This document shows, piece after piece, positions 1 through 7,079 of a DNA stretch of 10,736 nucleotides; the first letter of the stretch is position 1, and every line of letters begins with the position of its first letter. A model generated the notes under the pieces. The model was not told where the DNA came from. It worked only from the letters and a program-made list of their open reading frames with translations, and ran no database searches. The DNA is taken from the NCBI GenBank assembly GCA_902493615.1, contig CABUQK010000064.1, positions 1 through 10,736 on the forward strand, read 5' to 3'. Origin of the DNA: an uncultured Collinsella sp. GTDB lineage: Bacteria > Actinomycetota > Coriobacteriia > Coriobacteriales > Coriobacteriaceae. The translations under genes were made by a program, and so were the position numbers.

Positions 1-246
1 GGTAATCTCGGTCACGACCTTGTGTGCATAGGGCACGGCGACACGGCCGTAGCCAGTCGCGATCACGCGAACGTCGTCGGCTGTCACGTCATAGCCGGCC
101 GCTACCAGTGCCTCGCGCAGCCGTTCGGAAGCATCGACCGAGGAGAACCCGGTTGGTTGCACGCACGTCCACGCCACCAAACCCTCCCCGTCGACCACAG
201 CAGCCTTAGCCGCCGTAGACCCGATATCGATCCCGATCCCTATCAT
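1..246 (-). CDS. BadF/BadG/HgdC-type ATP-dependent activator (activase), N-terminal part only
   Basis: Only the first 82 residues are in the window; the gene runs off the left edge. The protein opens MIGIGIDIGSTAAKAAVVDG, the phosphate-binding loop of the ASKHA ATPase fold (DIGST at residues 7-11). It continues with ATGYGR (63-68) and VTEIT (78-82), the stretch just before the family's first cluster cysteine, which lies outside the window. Family members (HgdC, BadF/BcrA, E. coli YjiL) are homodimers with a [4Fe-4S] cluster between subunits. They use ATP to drive one electron into a partner HGD-D protein. The start ATG is preceded by GGGAGAG at a normal distance. It is the last visible gene of the run and follows iron-sulfur protein B after a 155-nt gap. 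The family call is firm. The partner is inferred from position. Confidence 0.93.
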   Translation of the reverse strand, partial: MIGIGIDIGSTAAKAAVVDGEGLVAWTCVQPTGFSSVDASERLREALVAAGYDVTADDVRVIATGYGRVAVPYAHKVVTEIT

Positions 247-275
247 GGCTCTCTCCCAATCTAAACATCAAAGGT

Positions 276-300
276 AGCGGCGCGTTCAGGCGCCTTAGCT
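276..300 (-). other. Small stem-loop in the leader of the activator gene
   Basis: GGCGC (279-283) pairs with GCGCC (290-294) around a 6-nt loop, and AGC (276-278) pairs with GCT (298-300) across a 3-nt bulge. It lies about 30 nt upstream of the activator start. It has no T-run on either side, so it is not a terminator. It may be only a chance hairpin or part of the larger palindromic element next to it. Confidence 0.3.
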
Positions 301-305
301 TTAGG

Positions 306-400
306 TTTCTCAGGTGCCGGAGATTGCCCCGAAAGAGGAGCGCAGCGTACTTTGGGTACGCAAGCGACGGTTTGAGGAGCAAAATCCGGCACCTGAGGAA
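306..400. repeat. Long intergenic palindromic element with nested hairpin (REP/MITE-like)
   Basis: A perfect 13-bp inverted repeat (CTCAGGTGCCGGA at 309-321, its complement at 385-397) extends to about 16 bp with one G-T wobble (306-321 with 385-400) and encloses 63 nt. Inside is a second perfect hairpin, GCGTAC (345-350) with GTACGC (356-361) and a 5-nt loop. The 7-mer GAGGAGC occurs twice in direct orientation (335-341 and 374-380). The element begins one base after the stop codon of iron-sulfur protein B. No T-run follows on either strand, so it is not a standard intrinsic terminator. Its size and nested symmetry resemble REP/BIME or miniature mobile elements. Whether it recurs in the genome cannot be seen here. 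It could also act as an mRNA processing or stability structure that sets the activator level. Confidence 0.7.
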
Positions 401-401
401 G

Positions 402-1565
402 CTAGAGGGTTTCGATAAAGGCTGCGATGCGCGTCTCGATCTGGCCCATGTCACCGTTGCTGTAGTCGGTCTCGATCTTCATATACGGAATACCCGCACC
501 CTCGACAGCCTCCTGCATGCGCGCGCTCTCAACGTTGAAGGTGTGGCAGGCCTGTAGCACGCTCTCTACCACGCCATCGACATGGTACTTCTCGCACATG
601 GTCAGTGTGTTCTCCATGCGGCCGTCGTTAGGCGTCATGACCGAGCAGTTGATATCCAGGTAGCGGTCGGCGATGGCGCGCAGAATGTCGGGCGCGTCCG
701 GGTCGATCATCATGGCGGCCGTACGCTCGCCCGAGCAGTCATCCATGCACACGACCACGCCGCCGTTGGACTCGATGGTGCGACCGATCTTGTTGATCAC
801 ACCGCCTACCGGGCAGCCGGTGATCAGAATGCGCTTGGCATCCGCCGCGACCGGGCGCTCGCCTGCGTCATAGGCCTCGCGCAGCTTGACGACCTTTTGC
901 TCCAGCTGCTGCGTATAGGCCTCGATATCAAAGCTAAACGTACCGGCAAACATGGTGCTCATCAGGTCGACGCCGCTCATGGCCGCCGGCTGGTTGGCCT
1001 GCAGCGCAAACATCTCGAGCTGGGCCGCACGCAAGCGGTTGCGACGACGGACGGCAGCGCGCAGGTCATCGTCGGTAATCGTGATGCCGTAGAAGCCCTC
1101 GAGCTCCTCCTTGAGCAGACGGCACTCCTCGTACCAGCCCTCGCGCTCGTAGGCGCGGTCGCGGCCCTGCGGAAGATGCAGAATGTGCGTGCGCTTGAGC
1201 TCGTTGAGTAGCTCGTACATCTTCTTCTTGCCGTCGCAGGTGGTCTCGCCGATGATCATGTCGCTAAAGTACGTAAACGGGCACTTTTGCGAGTAGGCAA
1301 AACCGTACGTCGACTTGATGAGCGGACACAGATTTGCCGGCAGCACCTTCTCGGCCTCGGGAATCACCTCATCGGACGTACCGCACAGAGCCACGCTCGC
1401 AGCCCCCGCGGCATCGATAATCTCGAGCGGCGTATAGCTGCACAAAAAGCCGACCAGGCGATTACCCGCCTGCTTGTAATCCTTGACGCGAATAAACGCC
1501 GCCTTGCGCTGCTCGTTGAACTCCTTAAACGTGCGCGGTAACGGCTGTTCCTCGATATCGGCCAT
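402..1565 (-). CDS. HGD-D / YjiM-type double-cubane iron-sulfur protein (2-hydroxyacyl-CoA dehydratase family), protein B
   Basis: A 387-aa protein of the 2-hydroxyacyl-CoA dehydratase subunit D family (PF06050). From memory of the family it is closer to the YjiM/double-cubane-cluster group than to classical HgdA/HgdB. It has LCPLIK (Cys80), QKCP (Cys95), [13 protein letters not shown] (Cys110), ITGCPVGG (Cys251), DDCSG (Cys277) and LQACHTF (Cys340). These six cysteines, three per half, are the number needed for an [8Fe-9S] double cubane. The C-terminus is IETDYS...[14 protein letters not shown]. Such proteins receive low-potential electrons from a BadF-type activator and reduce small substrates or dehydrate hydroxyacyl-CoA in the cytoplasm. 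I chose the ATG at 1565, 7 nt after AGAGGGGAA, over an upstream ATG at 1601 that has no such site. It follows the transporter ATPase by 77 nt. Its substrate is unknown. Confidence 0.9.
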   Translation of the reverse strand: MADIEEQPLPRTFKEFNEQRKAAFIRVKDYKQAGNRLVGFLCSYTPLEIIDAAGAASVALCGTSDEVIPEAEKVLPANLCPLIKSTYGFAYSQKCPFTYFSDMIIGETTCDGKKKMYELLNELKRTHILHLPQGRDRAYEREGWYEECRLLKEELEGFYGITITDDDLRAAVRRRNRLRAAQLEMFALQANQPAAMSGVDLMSTMFAGTFSFDIEAYTQQLEQKVVKLREAYDAGERPVAADAKRILITGCPVGGVINKIGRTIESNGGVVVCMDDCSGERTAAMMIDPDAPDILRAIADRYLDINCSVMTPNDGRMENTLTMCEKYHVDGVVESVLQACHTFNVESARMQEAVEGAGIPYMKIETDYSNGDMGQIETRIAAFIETL

Positions 1566-1570
1566 AGTAG

Positions 1571-1580
1571 TTCCCCTCTC
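1571..1580 (-). promoter_or_regulatory. Ribosome binding site of protein B, shared with protein A
   Basis: The minus strand reads GAGAGGGGAA, with GGGG 7 nt before the ATG at 1565. The identical 10-mer sits at the same spacing before protein A (8369-8378), and a shorter form (AGAGGGGAA) occurs upstream of the first permease. This site fixes the start of protein B at 1565 rather than 1601. Confidence 0.75.
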
Positions 1581-1642
1581 TTGCACCGATAATACCGACA
1601 ATTAAACAACGAACCCACGCCATACCCAAAAGGAAGCATCCT

Positions 1643-2428
1643 CTAGGGAATGGCGTCGATAAGCTCCTGCGTATACGGATCGCTCGGGTGCGCGATCACA
1701 TCCTCGGCCGCGCCTTCCTCGACAAGACGACCGTGGTAGAGCACGCCAATCCGATCGGACATATGCCGAACCACACGCATATCATGCGTGATAAACAGCA
1801 GCGTCACGCCCGTCGTGCGCTGCAGGTCGCGAAGCAAGTTGAGCACTTGAGCCTGAACGGACACGTCAAGCGCCGAGACCGGCTCGTCGCATACCACAAG
1901 GCGCGGCTCGCAAATAAGCGCCCGTGCCAGATTGAGTCGCTGACGCTGTCCCCCCGAAAGGTCGTGCGGATAGCGGTCATAATGCTCTGCCAGAAGACCG
2001 ACCGAGGCCAGGGCCGAGAGCGCGCGCTCATGGCGCTCATCCGCATCGCGCACGCCGGCGATAATCAGCGGCTCCTCCAAAATGCGGCCGACACGGTTGC
2101 GCGGGTCAAAAGCCGTAGAGCTATCCTGGAATACCAGCTGGATCTCGCGGCGAAACGGCTTGCGTTCGCGCTCCGACATCGTGGCGAGGTCGTGCCCGCG
2201 ATAGACAATCGAGCCGGAATCCGCACGCTCGAGACCACAGATCAAGCGTCCAGTCGTCGACTTGCCCGATCCGGATTCGCCAACTAGGCCATAGACCTCG
2301 CCCGGCGCGATCTCAAACGACAGATCGTCCACGGCGGTAAAGGCCTGACGCTTAAAACCTGAGCCCGGCATGGGATACGCTTTAGTCAGATGTGAGACCC
2401 TAAGCAGGGCTTCGCTATCAACAGCCAT
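1643..2428 (-). CDS. Peptide/nickel ABC transporter ATP-binding protein, DppF/OppF type
   Basis: A 261-aa ABC ATPase with Walker A GESGSGKST (50-58), a Q-loop at FQDSSTAFDP (100-109), the ABC signature LSGGQRQR (157-164), Walker B LVVCDE (177-182) and an H-loop histidine at 215 in FITHD. DSSTAFDPR replaces the usual D-P-x-x-S-L-(N/D)-P and still fits the OppF/DppF subfamily. The protein stops just after the DPYTQELIDAIP region and lacks the cysteine-bearing C-terminal segment of the partner ATPase, so it is shorter than many relatives. The start overlaps the end of that partner gene by 11 bp, with AAGGGGAG just upstream of the ATG, so translation is probably coupled. It should power import with the partner ATPase as a heterodimer on the cytoplasmic face. 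Confidence 0.95.
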   Translation of the reverse strand: MAVDSEALLRVSHLTKAYPMPGSGFKRQAFTAVDDLSFEIAPGEVYGLVGESGSGKSTTGRLICGLERADSGSIVYRGHDLATMSERERKPFRREIQLVFQDSSTAFDPRNRVGRILEEPLIIAGVRDADERHERALSALASVGLLAEHYDRYPHDLSGGQRQRLNLARALICEPRLVVCDEPVSALDVSVQAQVLNLLRDLQRTTGVTLLFITHDMRVVRHMSDRIGVLYHGRLVEEGAAEDVIAHPSDPYTQELIDAIP

Positions 2429-3413
2429 GGCACTCCCCTTTCTCGACTAGCCAGCATTTAGACCGGTCGCACGTATTCACGTCAACCAGCGGAGGCTCCT
2501 GCGCGCGGCAACGCTCGTCCGCCCGGGCGCAACGAGGCGCAAAGCGGCATCCACAGGGTATTGCCGTAAGCGGCGGCACTGTGCCCGGAATATCCGCCAG
2601 CGTGTCAACTCGCTCGCCTTCGAGCGGCGGAATGCTCGCGATGAGCCCCTGGGCATACGGGTGGCTCGGGCGCTCCATAAGGCCGCATGCGTCGATCTCT
2701 TCTACGATTTGGCCCAGATACATGACGTGCACGCGCGAGCAGATGCTCGTGACGACACCCAAATCATGGCTGATAAAAAGCACCGCCATGCCCTCGGAAC
2801 TGTTGAGTTCGCGCAGGAGATCCAAAATCTGTTTTTGAGTCGTCGTGTCGAGTGCCGTGGTGGGCTCATCGGCAATCAGCAGTCGCGGATGACCGGCAAG
2901 CGCCATGGCAATCATCACGCGCTGGCGCATACCGCCGCTAAAATCGCCCGGATACATGTCGAAGCGAGCCGCGGCATCTCGAATTCCCACACGCTCCAAC
3001 AGCGATAGAGCCTCGTTGCGGGCTTCGCGTCGGCTCACCTTACGGTGGGCCCGCACGGCCTCGACGACCTGGGCCCCGACCGTCATGACGGGGTTGAGTG
3101 AGGACAACGGGTCCTGGAAGATCATGGCGATATCGCAGCCGCGCACCTCGCGCATGCGCTTGAGCGGGCGCGCGAGCAAGTCCTCCCCGTCAAAGAGAAT
3201 CTGACCGGTATAGGCCATCTTCTGTTCATGCTCCAATAGGCGCATGACACTCTGGGCAAACACCGACTTACCGCAGCCGGACTCGCCGACAACACCAACG
3301 ATCTCGCCGGCATCGATATGTAGGTTGAGTTTGTTGACGGCTTCCAGCGCGTTGCCATCGCGGCCCACAAACGAGATGCAGAGGTCGCGCACGTCCAAAA
3401 GATGCTGAGCCAT
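2418..3413 (-). CDS. Peptide/nickel ABC transporter ATP-binding protein, DppD/OppD type, with C-terminal oligo_HPY region
   Basis: A 331-aa ABC ATPase with Walker A GESGCGKS (43-50), a Q-loop in FQDPLSSLNP (99-108), the signature FSGGMRQR (158-165), Walker B LLIADE (178-183) and H-loop His215. From about residue 248 (SHPYAQGLIASIPPLEG) it carries the oligopeptide/dipeptide C-terminal domain. That domain has four cysteines, Cys288, Cys294, Cys301 and Cys319, in GCRFAPRC...C...CW spacing, which in characterised DppD-type proteins bind a [4Fe-4S] cluster. The start is certain: AAGGAGGA (3421-3428) lies 7 nt upstream, inside the end of the preceding permease gene, whose stop is 3 nt before the ATG. 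The substrate cannot be read from the ATPase. Confidence 0.95.
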   Translation of the reverse strand: MAQHLLDVRDLCISFVGRDGNALEAVNKLNLHIDAGEIVGVVGESGCGKSVFAQSVMRLLEHEQKMAYTGQILFDGEDLLARPLKRMREVRGCDIAMIFQDPLSSLNPVMTVGAQVVEAVRAHRKVSRREARNEALSLLERVGIRDAAARFDMYPGDFSGGMRQRVMIAMALAGHPRLLIADEPTTALDTTTQKQILDLLRELNSSEGMAVLFISHDLGVVTSICSRVHVMYLGQIVEEIDACGLMERPSHPYAQGLIASIPPLEGERVDTLADIPGTVPPLTAIPCGCRFAPRCARADERCRAQEPPLVDVNTCDRSKCWLVEKGECHGC

Positions 3414-3416
3414 GGG

Positions 3417-4246
3417 CTAGTCCTCCTTGGTCTTGGGGTCGAGGGCGTCGCGCAGGCCGTCGCCGGCAAGGTTCAGCGAAAGCACGCTCGCGATGATGGC
3501 CGCTGCCGGGAAGAAAATCATCCACCAGGCTTTGCGCATCACGTTCTTGCCCGCCTGCAGGATGTTTCCCCAGCTGGCGTCGGCGCCTTGATACCCAGGC
3601 CCAGAAACGAGAGGGCGGCCTCCGAGAGCACGGCCTCGGCAAAGACGAAGGTCGCCTGCACCAGGAAGGGCGCCATAACGTTGGGCACGATATGCAGCCA
3701 CACGATACGGGCCGTGGAGGCGCCCTGCACGCGCAGGGCCTCCACAAAGGGCTCCTCCTTAACCACCATCGCGCGCGAGCGTACGATGCGTGCTATGCTC
3801 GGCGTGTACACAATGACGAGCGCGATGATAACGTTCCACACGCTCGCCCCCATCATCGCCATGAGCGCGATGGCCAGCAGCACGCCCGGAATGGACATAA
3901 GGCCGTCGCAGATGCGCATGAGAATATGATCGAGCCTCTCGTTGTAGCACGCATAGGCGCCGATCACCAAGCCGAGCGCACTCGTCGAGAGCGTGACGGC
4001 AACGCCAACGCCAAGCGACACGCGCGCGCCCGCGATGACGCGGGCAAGCAGGTCGCGGCCAAAGTCATCGCAGCCAAAGGGATGCGCGGGCGAAGGTGCC
4101 GAAAGTCGCAACGTCATCTCCTGCGCATTGGGATTAACCGTCCACACCAGCGGACCGACGAGCGCGATCAGTGCAATCGCCAGGAAAATGCAGCCGCCGA
4201 CCACAAACCCCTTGTTGGCAAGAGCCTTCTTAACGTTTGCCATCAT
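3417..4246 (-). pseudogene. Peptide/nickel ABC transporter permease, DppC/OppC type, interrupted by a one-base frameshift
   Basis: The reading from 4246 gives MMANVKKALANKGFVVGG, membrane segments and the ABC-contacting EAA loop (EALRVQGASTARIVWLHIVPN). It runs to FLGLGIKAPTP, then goes out of frame after codon 224 and stops at 3539 (235 aa, the last 11 unrelated to the family). The expected continuation WGNILQAG...NLAGDGLRDALDPKTKED is present in the next frame down to a TAG at 3417-3419. Adding one base near 3575-3578 would give GLGIKAPTPSWGN and an intact 276-aa DppC-like protein. I see no slippery heptamer, so this is a point deletion or a sequencing error, not obvious programmed frameshifting. 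The start at 4246 overlaps the upstream stop as ATGA. ATGs at 4258 and 4243 are alternatives. Confidence 0.88.
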
Positions 4247-5196
4247 GCATCGCCCCATTTGCGAGCGCGCGGGTCAAAAGCGCCGTAGGCAAGGTCGACG
4301 GCCAGATTGATCACCGAATTCAACAAGGCGATGACCAGCAGCACGCCCTGAATCACCGGATAGTCGCGACGCTCGATAGAGCTCGTGACCAGCTGGCCCA
4401 AACCGGGGATGTTAAAAATGGCCTCAGTCACCACGGCGCCCGTAATCAGGGCGCCAAAAGAATAGCCGACCGAGGTGAGAATCGGCAGCGCTGCGTTGCG
4501 CAGGGCATGGGCCAGCACCACGCGAACCTCGGAGACGCCCTTGGCACGCGCCGTCTTGACGCAGTCGAGCTGCATGGCCTCGATAACGCTCGAACGGGTC
4601 ATGCGCATGAGCAGGGCCGCCTGCACGCATCCAAGCGATATGGCCGGCAACGCAAGATAGCGTAAATGGCTGAACCAGCCCTTCGATAGCGGCGCATAGC
4701 CGGCCACTGGGAACACACGCAACGTGACGGCGAACAGCCACATAAGCATGAGCGCCATCAAAAAGCCGGGTATCGCCACGCCCAAAAGAGCAACGATACG
4801 CAAGACCGCGTCGGTGCGCGACCCATGTTTGAGGGCAGCGACGACGCCGCAGGGCAGTGCAATTAACAGCGCGATGAGCTGCGCCAGAAGCGCGAGCGAT
4901 AGCGTGGGGCCAAAGTGCTCGGCGATCGCCTGCGTGACGGGCTGACGCATAAAATACGAATCGCCCAGGTCGCCGGTAAGCACGCCGCCCATCCACTCAA
5001 CGTAGCGCTGCGGCAGCGGCTCGTTGAGCCCCAGGCTATCGTTGACGCGCTCGATCTGGTCGGCCGAAGCCTCCATGCCGAGCATCGAAGAGGCCGGGTC
5101 ACCCGGTGTGAGATAGATAATCAAAAATACGACGACCGAGATGATGAGCATCACCGGAACCATCGCGCCTATACGTTTGAGCGTGTACTTCAACAT
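4243..5196 (-). CDS. Peptide/nickel ABC transporter permease, DppB/OppB type
   Basis: A 317-aa integral membrane protein. The N-terminus MLKYTLKRIGAMVPVMLIIS is the typical first helix of DppB/OppB. PGDPASSMLG and a GDLGDSYFMRQPV segment follow as in this family. Several hydrophobic helices come next, then the EAA loop TARAKGVSEVRVVLAHALRNA that docks on the ATPase, and the usual end NLAVDLAYGAFDPRAR. It forms the translocation pore with the following DppC-type protein, whose start overlaps its stop (ATGA). It follows the binding-protein gene after an 88-nt gap containing a strong hairpin. The nearest good purine tract (AGAGGGGAA) is 15 nt before the ATG, further than usual, and an in-frame TAG rules out an upstream start. 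Weak initiation is therefore likely. Confidence 0.95.
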   Translation of the reverse strand: MLKYTLKRIGAMVPVMLIISVVVFLIIYLTPGDPASSMLGMEASADQIERVNDSLGLNEPLPQRYVEWMGGVLTGDLGDSYFMRQPVTQAIAEHFGPTLSLALLAQLIALLIALPCGVVAALKHGSRTDAVLRIVALLGVAIPGFLMALMLMWLFAVTLRVFPVAGYAPLSKGWFSHLRYLALPAISLGCVQAALLMRMTRSSVIEAMQLDCVKTARAKGVSEVRVVLAHALRNAALPILTSVGYSFGALITGAVVTEAIFNIPGLGQLVTSSIERRDYPVIQGVLLVIALLNSVINLAVDLAYGAFDPRARKWGDA

Positions 5197-5230
5197 GCGA
5201 GGCGTCTATTTCCCCTCTGAACGTGGACAG

Positions 5231-5274
5231 GGCGTGGCGGCCACAGGAGACCAGACCCCTTCAGCCGCCACGCC
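5231..5274 (-). other. Stem-loop between binding-protein and permease genes
   Basis: GGCGTGGCGGC (5231-5241) pairs perfectly over 11 bp with GCCGCCACGCC (5264-5274) around a 22-nt loop. It lies in the gap after the binding-protein stop (5285) and before the permease start (5196). There is no T-run downstream on the minus strand, so full termination is unlikely. A 3' stabilising or attenuating hairpin that leaves the binding protein more abundant than the permeases is the usual arrangement in such operons and fits here. Confidence 0.65.
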
Positions 5275-5284
5275 ATCTATTGCA

Positions 5285-6895
5285 TTACTCCGGACGCTTG
5301 GCATTCCAGATGATGGCGCCGTCGAGCACCTCGACGTCCTCGACGTCTGCCTGAGTGCCCGTGATGGAAGCGTAGTGGCAAAGCGGCTCGATGACGGCGA
5401 TCTCATAGAGGCGCTCCTGAGCCTCGGCCCACTTCTTGGCCGCGGCGTCGGTGTCCTTGGCGGTGCGGGTCTCGGCCACGAGCTTGAGCGCCTTCTCGTC
5501 GGACAGGCCATAGAAGGCCTTGGAGACCGAGAGGGACTGGGCCGGGATGGGCTTGTAGTTGGTGGAGGCCACAAAAAGGTCCCACTGCTCGGGCTTGCCG
5601 GAGCGGATGTCCATGAAGGTCGCGAACTCGTAGCTGTCGACCTCGGCGGTGAAGCCGGCCTTCTCGAGCTGCTCCTGCAGCGCGACGGTGGCATTGTACA
5701 TATCCTTGTAGTCGGGGGTGGTCAGCAACTTGACCGTCTCACCGGCATAGGAGGTCTTGGCCAGAGCCTTCTTGGCGGCCTTGGCGTCGGCCTGGTTGAA
5801 GTACTTCTTGCCCGCGTCGGTCGCCCACTGAGTGTTCTCGGGGTTGCCAAGGTTGGGATCGATGTTGAAGAGCTCCTTCTCGCCATAGGCGGCAAGAGCG
5901 GCCGCCTCGCAGTCGATAGCCATGAGGGCGCACTTGCGGATCTCCTCGTCGGCGAAGACGCCCTCGTTCATGTTGAGGAAGGCGGTCAGAACGCCGGCGT
6001 TATGGGTGTAGAGCTTGACGTCGTCGTTGCCGTCAAAGTCGTGGTAGTTCTCGGTGGGGATTTCGCCAGCGATATCGTACTCGCCGGTCTCAAACCCGCT
6101 CACGCGCGTGGAGGCCTCGGTCACGAACTGATAGTAGATGTCCTTGGTGGGCGCGGAGACCTTGCCGGTGTAGCCCGAAGCCTTGCCGTGGGCGGCGACA
6201 TAGTCCTCGTAGCGGGTGAGATGGACGTACTGGTCCTGCTTCCACTCCACAAACTTGTAGGCACCGGTACCCACGTACTCGGTCACGCCGGTATCGCCCG
6301 CGGCCTCGATGACCTCGGAGGGGAAGATACCCGGATACTGGGAGTGGTTGCCCAGGATGATAAGAAAGTCGATGGCGGGCTCGGTCAGCGTGCAGGTGAC
6401 CTCGTGGTCGCCCGAGGCGGCGAAGGTGGCGCCGGGCAGCAGGCTCGCGGCGCGATCGTTGACGGTGAGCCAGCGGTTCATCGAGGCCACAACGTCCTCG
6501 GAGCCAAACTCCTTGCCGTTGTGGAAGGTGACGCCCTCGCGCAGCTTGATGGTGTAGGTCAGGCCGTCGTCGGAAACCTCATAGCCCTTGGCCAGCACGG
6601 GCTGGGGCTCGTAGTCGCTATCGAGGCCAAAGAGCGGCTCGACGACGTTGCAGATGATGTCCATGGTCACAAGCGACGACGTGGTGTGCGGATCGAGGCC
6701 GTCCGGGCTCGCCGGGAGCGCAATCTGCAGCTCGTCGCGATACTCCACATCCTGGCCGGAGGCAGCGGCGCTACCGCTCTCGGCGCCCGAACCGCCGCAG
6801 CCGGCGAGGCCGAGGCCCGCCATGGCGCACAGGGCAGCGGAGCCGGTCAGAAAACCGCGACGGGAAACGCCCGCCTTGAAAAGGTCGTTGTTCAT
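5285..6895 (-). CDS. ABC transporter substrate-binding lipoprotein, family 5 (peptide/nickel type), Tat signal
   Basis: A 536-aa extracytoplasmic solute-binding protein (PF00496 type). Residues 11-16 are SRRGFL, a twin-arginine motif, followed by a hydrophobic stretch and a lipobox LAGC with Cys33, so it is probably exported folded and lipid-anchored. Family landmarks follow: EYRDELQIALPASPDGLDPHT, then LAKGYEVSDDGLTYTIKLREGVTFHNGKEF, and GTGAYKFVEW. The C-terminal part is less conserved, and the ligand cannot be deduced; members bind peptides, Ni-chelates, sugars or other small molecules. I chose ATG 6895 (AAAGGA 5 nt upstream), 8 codons inside the longest reading from 6919, because it also places the Tat motif at the normal distance from the start. 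It stands directly after iron-sulfur protein A and heads the transporter genes. Confidence 0.94.
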   Translation of the reverse strand: MNNDLFKAGVSRRGFLTGSAALCAMAGLGLAGCGGSGAESGSAAASGQDVEYRDELQIALPASPDGLDPHTTSSLVTMDIICNVVEPLFGLDSDYEPQPVLAKGYEVSDDGLTYTIKLREGVTFHNGKEFGSEDVVASMNRWLTVNDRAASLLPGATFAASGDHEVTCTLTEPAIDFLIILGNHSQYPGIFPSEVIEAAGDTGVTEYVGTGAYKFVEWKQDQYVHLTRYEDYVAAHGKASGYTGKVSAPTKDIYYQFVTEASTRVSGFETGEYDIAGEIPTENYHDFDGNDDVKLYTHNAGVLTAFLNMNEGVFADEEIRKCALMAIDCEAAALAAYGEKELFNIDPNLGNPENTQWATDAGKKYFNQADAKAAKKALAKTSYAGETVKLLTTPDYKDMYNATVALQEQLEKAGFTAEVDSYEFATFMDIRSGKPEQWDLFVASTNYKPIPAQSLSVSKAFYGLSDEKALKLVAETRTAKDTDAAAKKWAEAQERLYEIAVIEPLCHYASITGTQADVEDVEVLDGAIIWNAKRPE

Positions 6896-6930
6896 TGAGT
6901 TCCTTTCGTGTCTGAACAAACGGATAGAAT

Positions 6931-6963
6931 CTGCCAGGACGGCGGAAATCCCCGCCCCGGCAG
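6931..6963 (-). other. Stem-loop upstream of the binding-protein gene
   Basis: CTGCC (6931-6935) pairs with GGCAG (6959-6963) and GGCGG (6941-6945) with CCGCC (6952-6956), separated by an asymmetric internal loop. On the minus strand it is followed by a loosely T-rich stretch (ATTCTATCCGTTTGTT). That could make it a weak terminator or attenuator between protein A and the transporter, but the T-run is poor. The 184-nt gap 6896-7079 also holds a smaller hairpin at 7030-7046. I see no convincing gene there. Confidence 0.45.
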
Positions 6964-7029
6964 CTATGCGAAGCCGATCGGCGCCCTGCGGTGCATCCGG
7001 ACACCGGCCGGCATGGCAGCAGAGAAATC

Positions 7030-7046
7030 CCTATCGCGTGGATAGG
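7030..7046 (-). other. Small hairpin after iron-sulfur protein A
   Basis: CCTATC (7030-7035) pairs with GATAGG (7041-7046) around a 5-nt loop, 34 nt after the stop of protein A. The minus strand continues GATTTCTCT, a weak T-rich tail. It may cause partial termination or mark an RNA 3' end. A six-base stem alone is weak evidence. Confidence 0.35.
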
Positions 7047-7079
7047 AACACCCGGCGGCACAGCTTAGCGCAGGTGCGG

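Noticed and set aside
1581..1642. Internal promoter before protein B
   Set aside because: TTGGGT-17-TTTAAT can be found in the 77-nt gap, but the -35 matches at only 3 of 6 positions, so I do not list it.
3564..3580. Programmed frameshifting in the DppC-type permease
   Set aside because: No slippery X-XXY-YYZ heptamer or clear downstream pseudoknot is seen, and permeases of this family are not known to use frameshifting. A mutation or sequence error is simpler.
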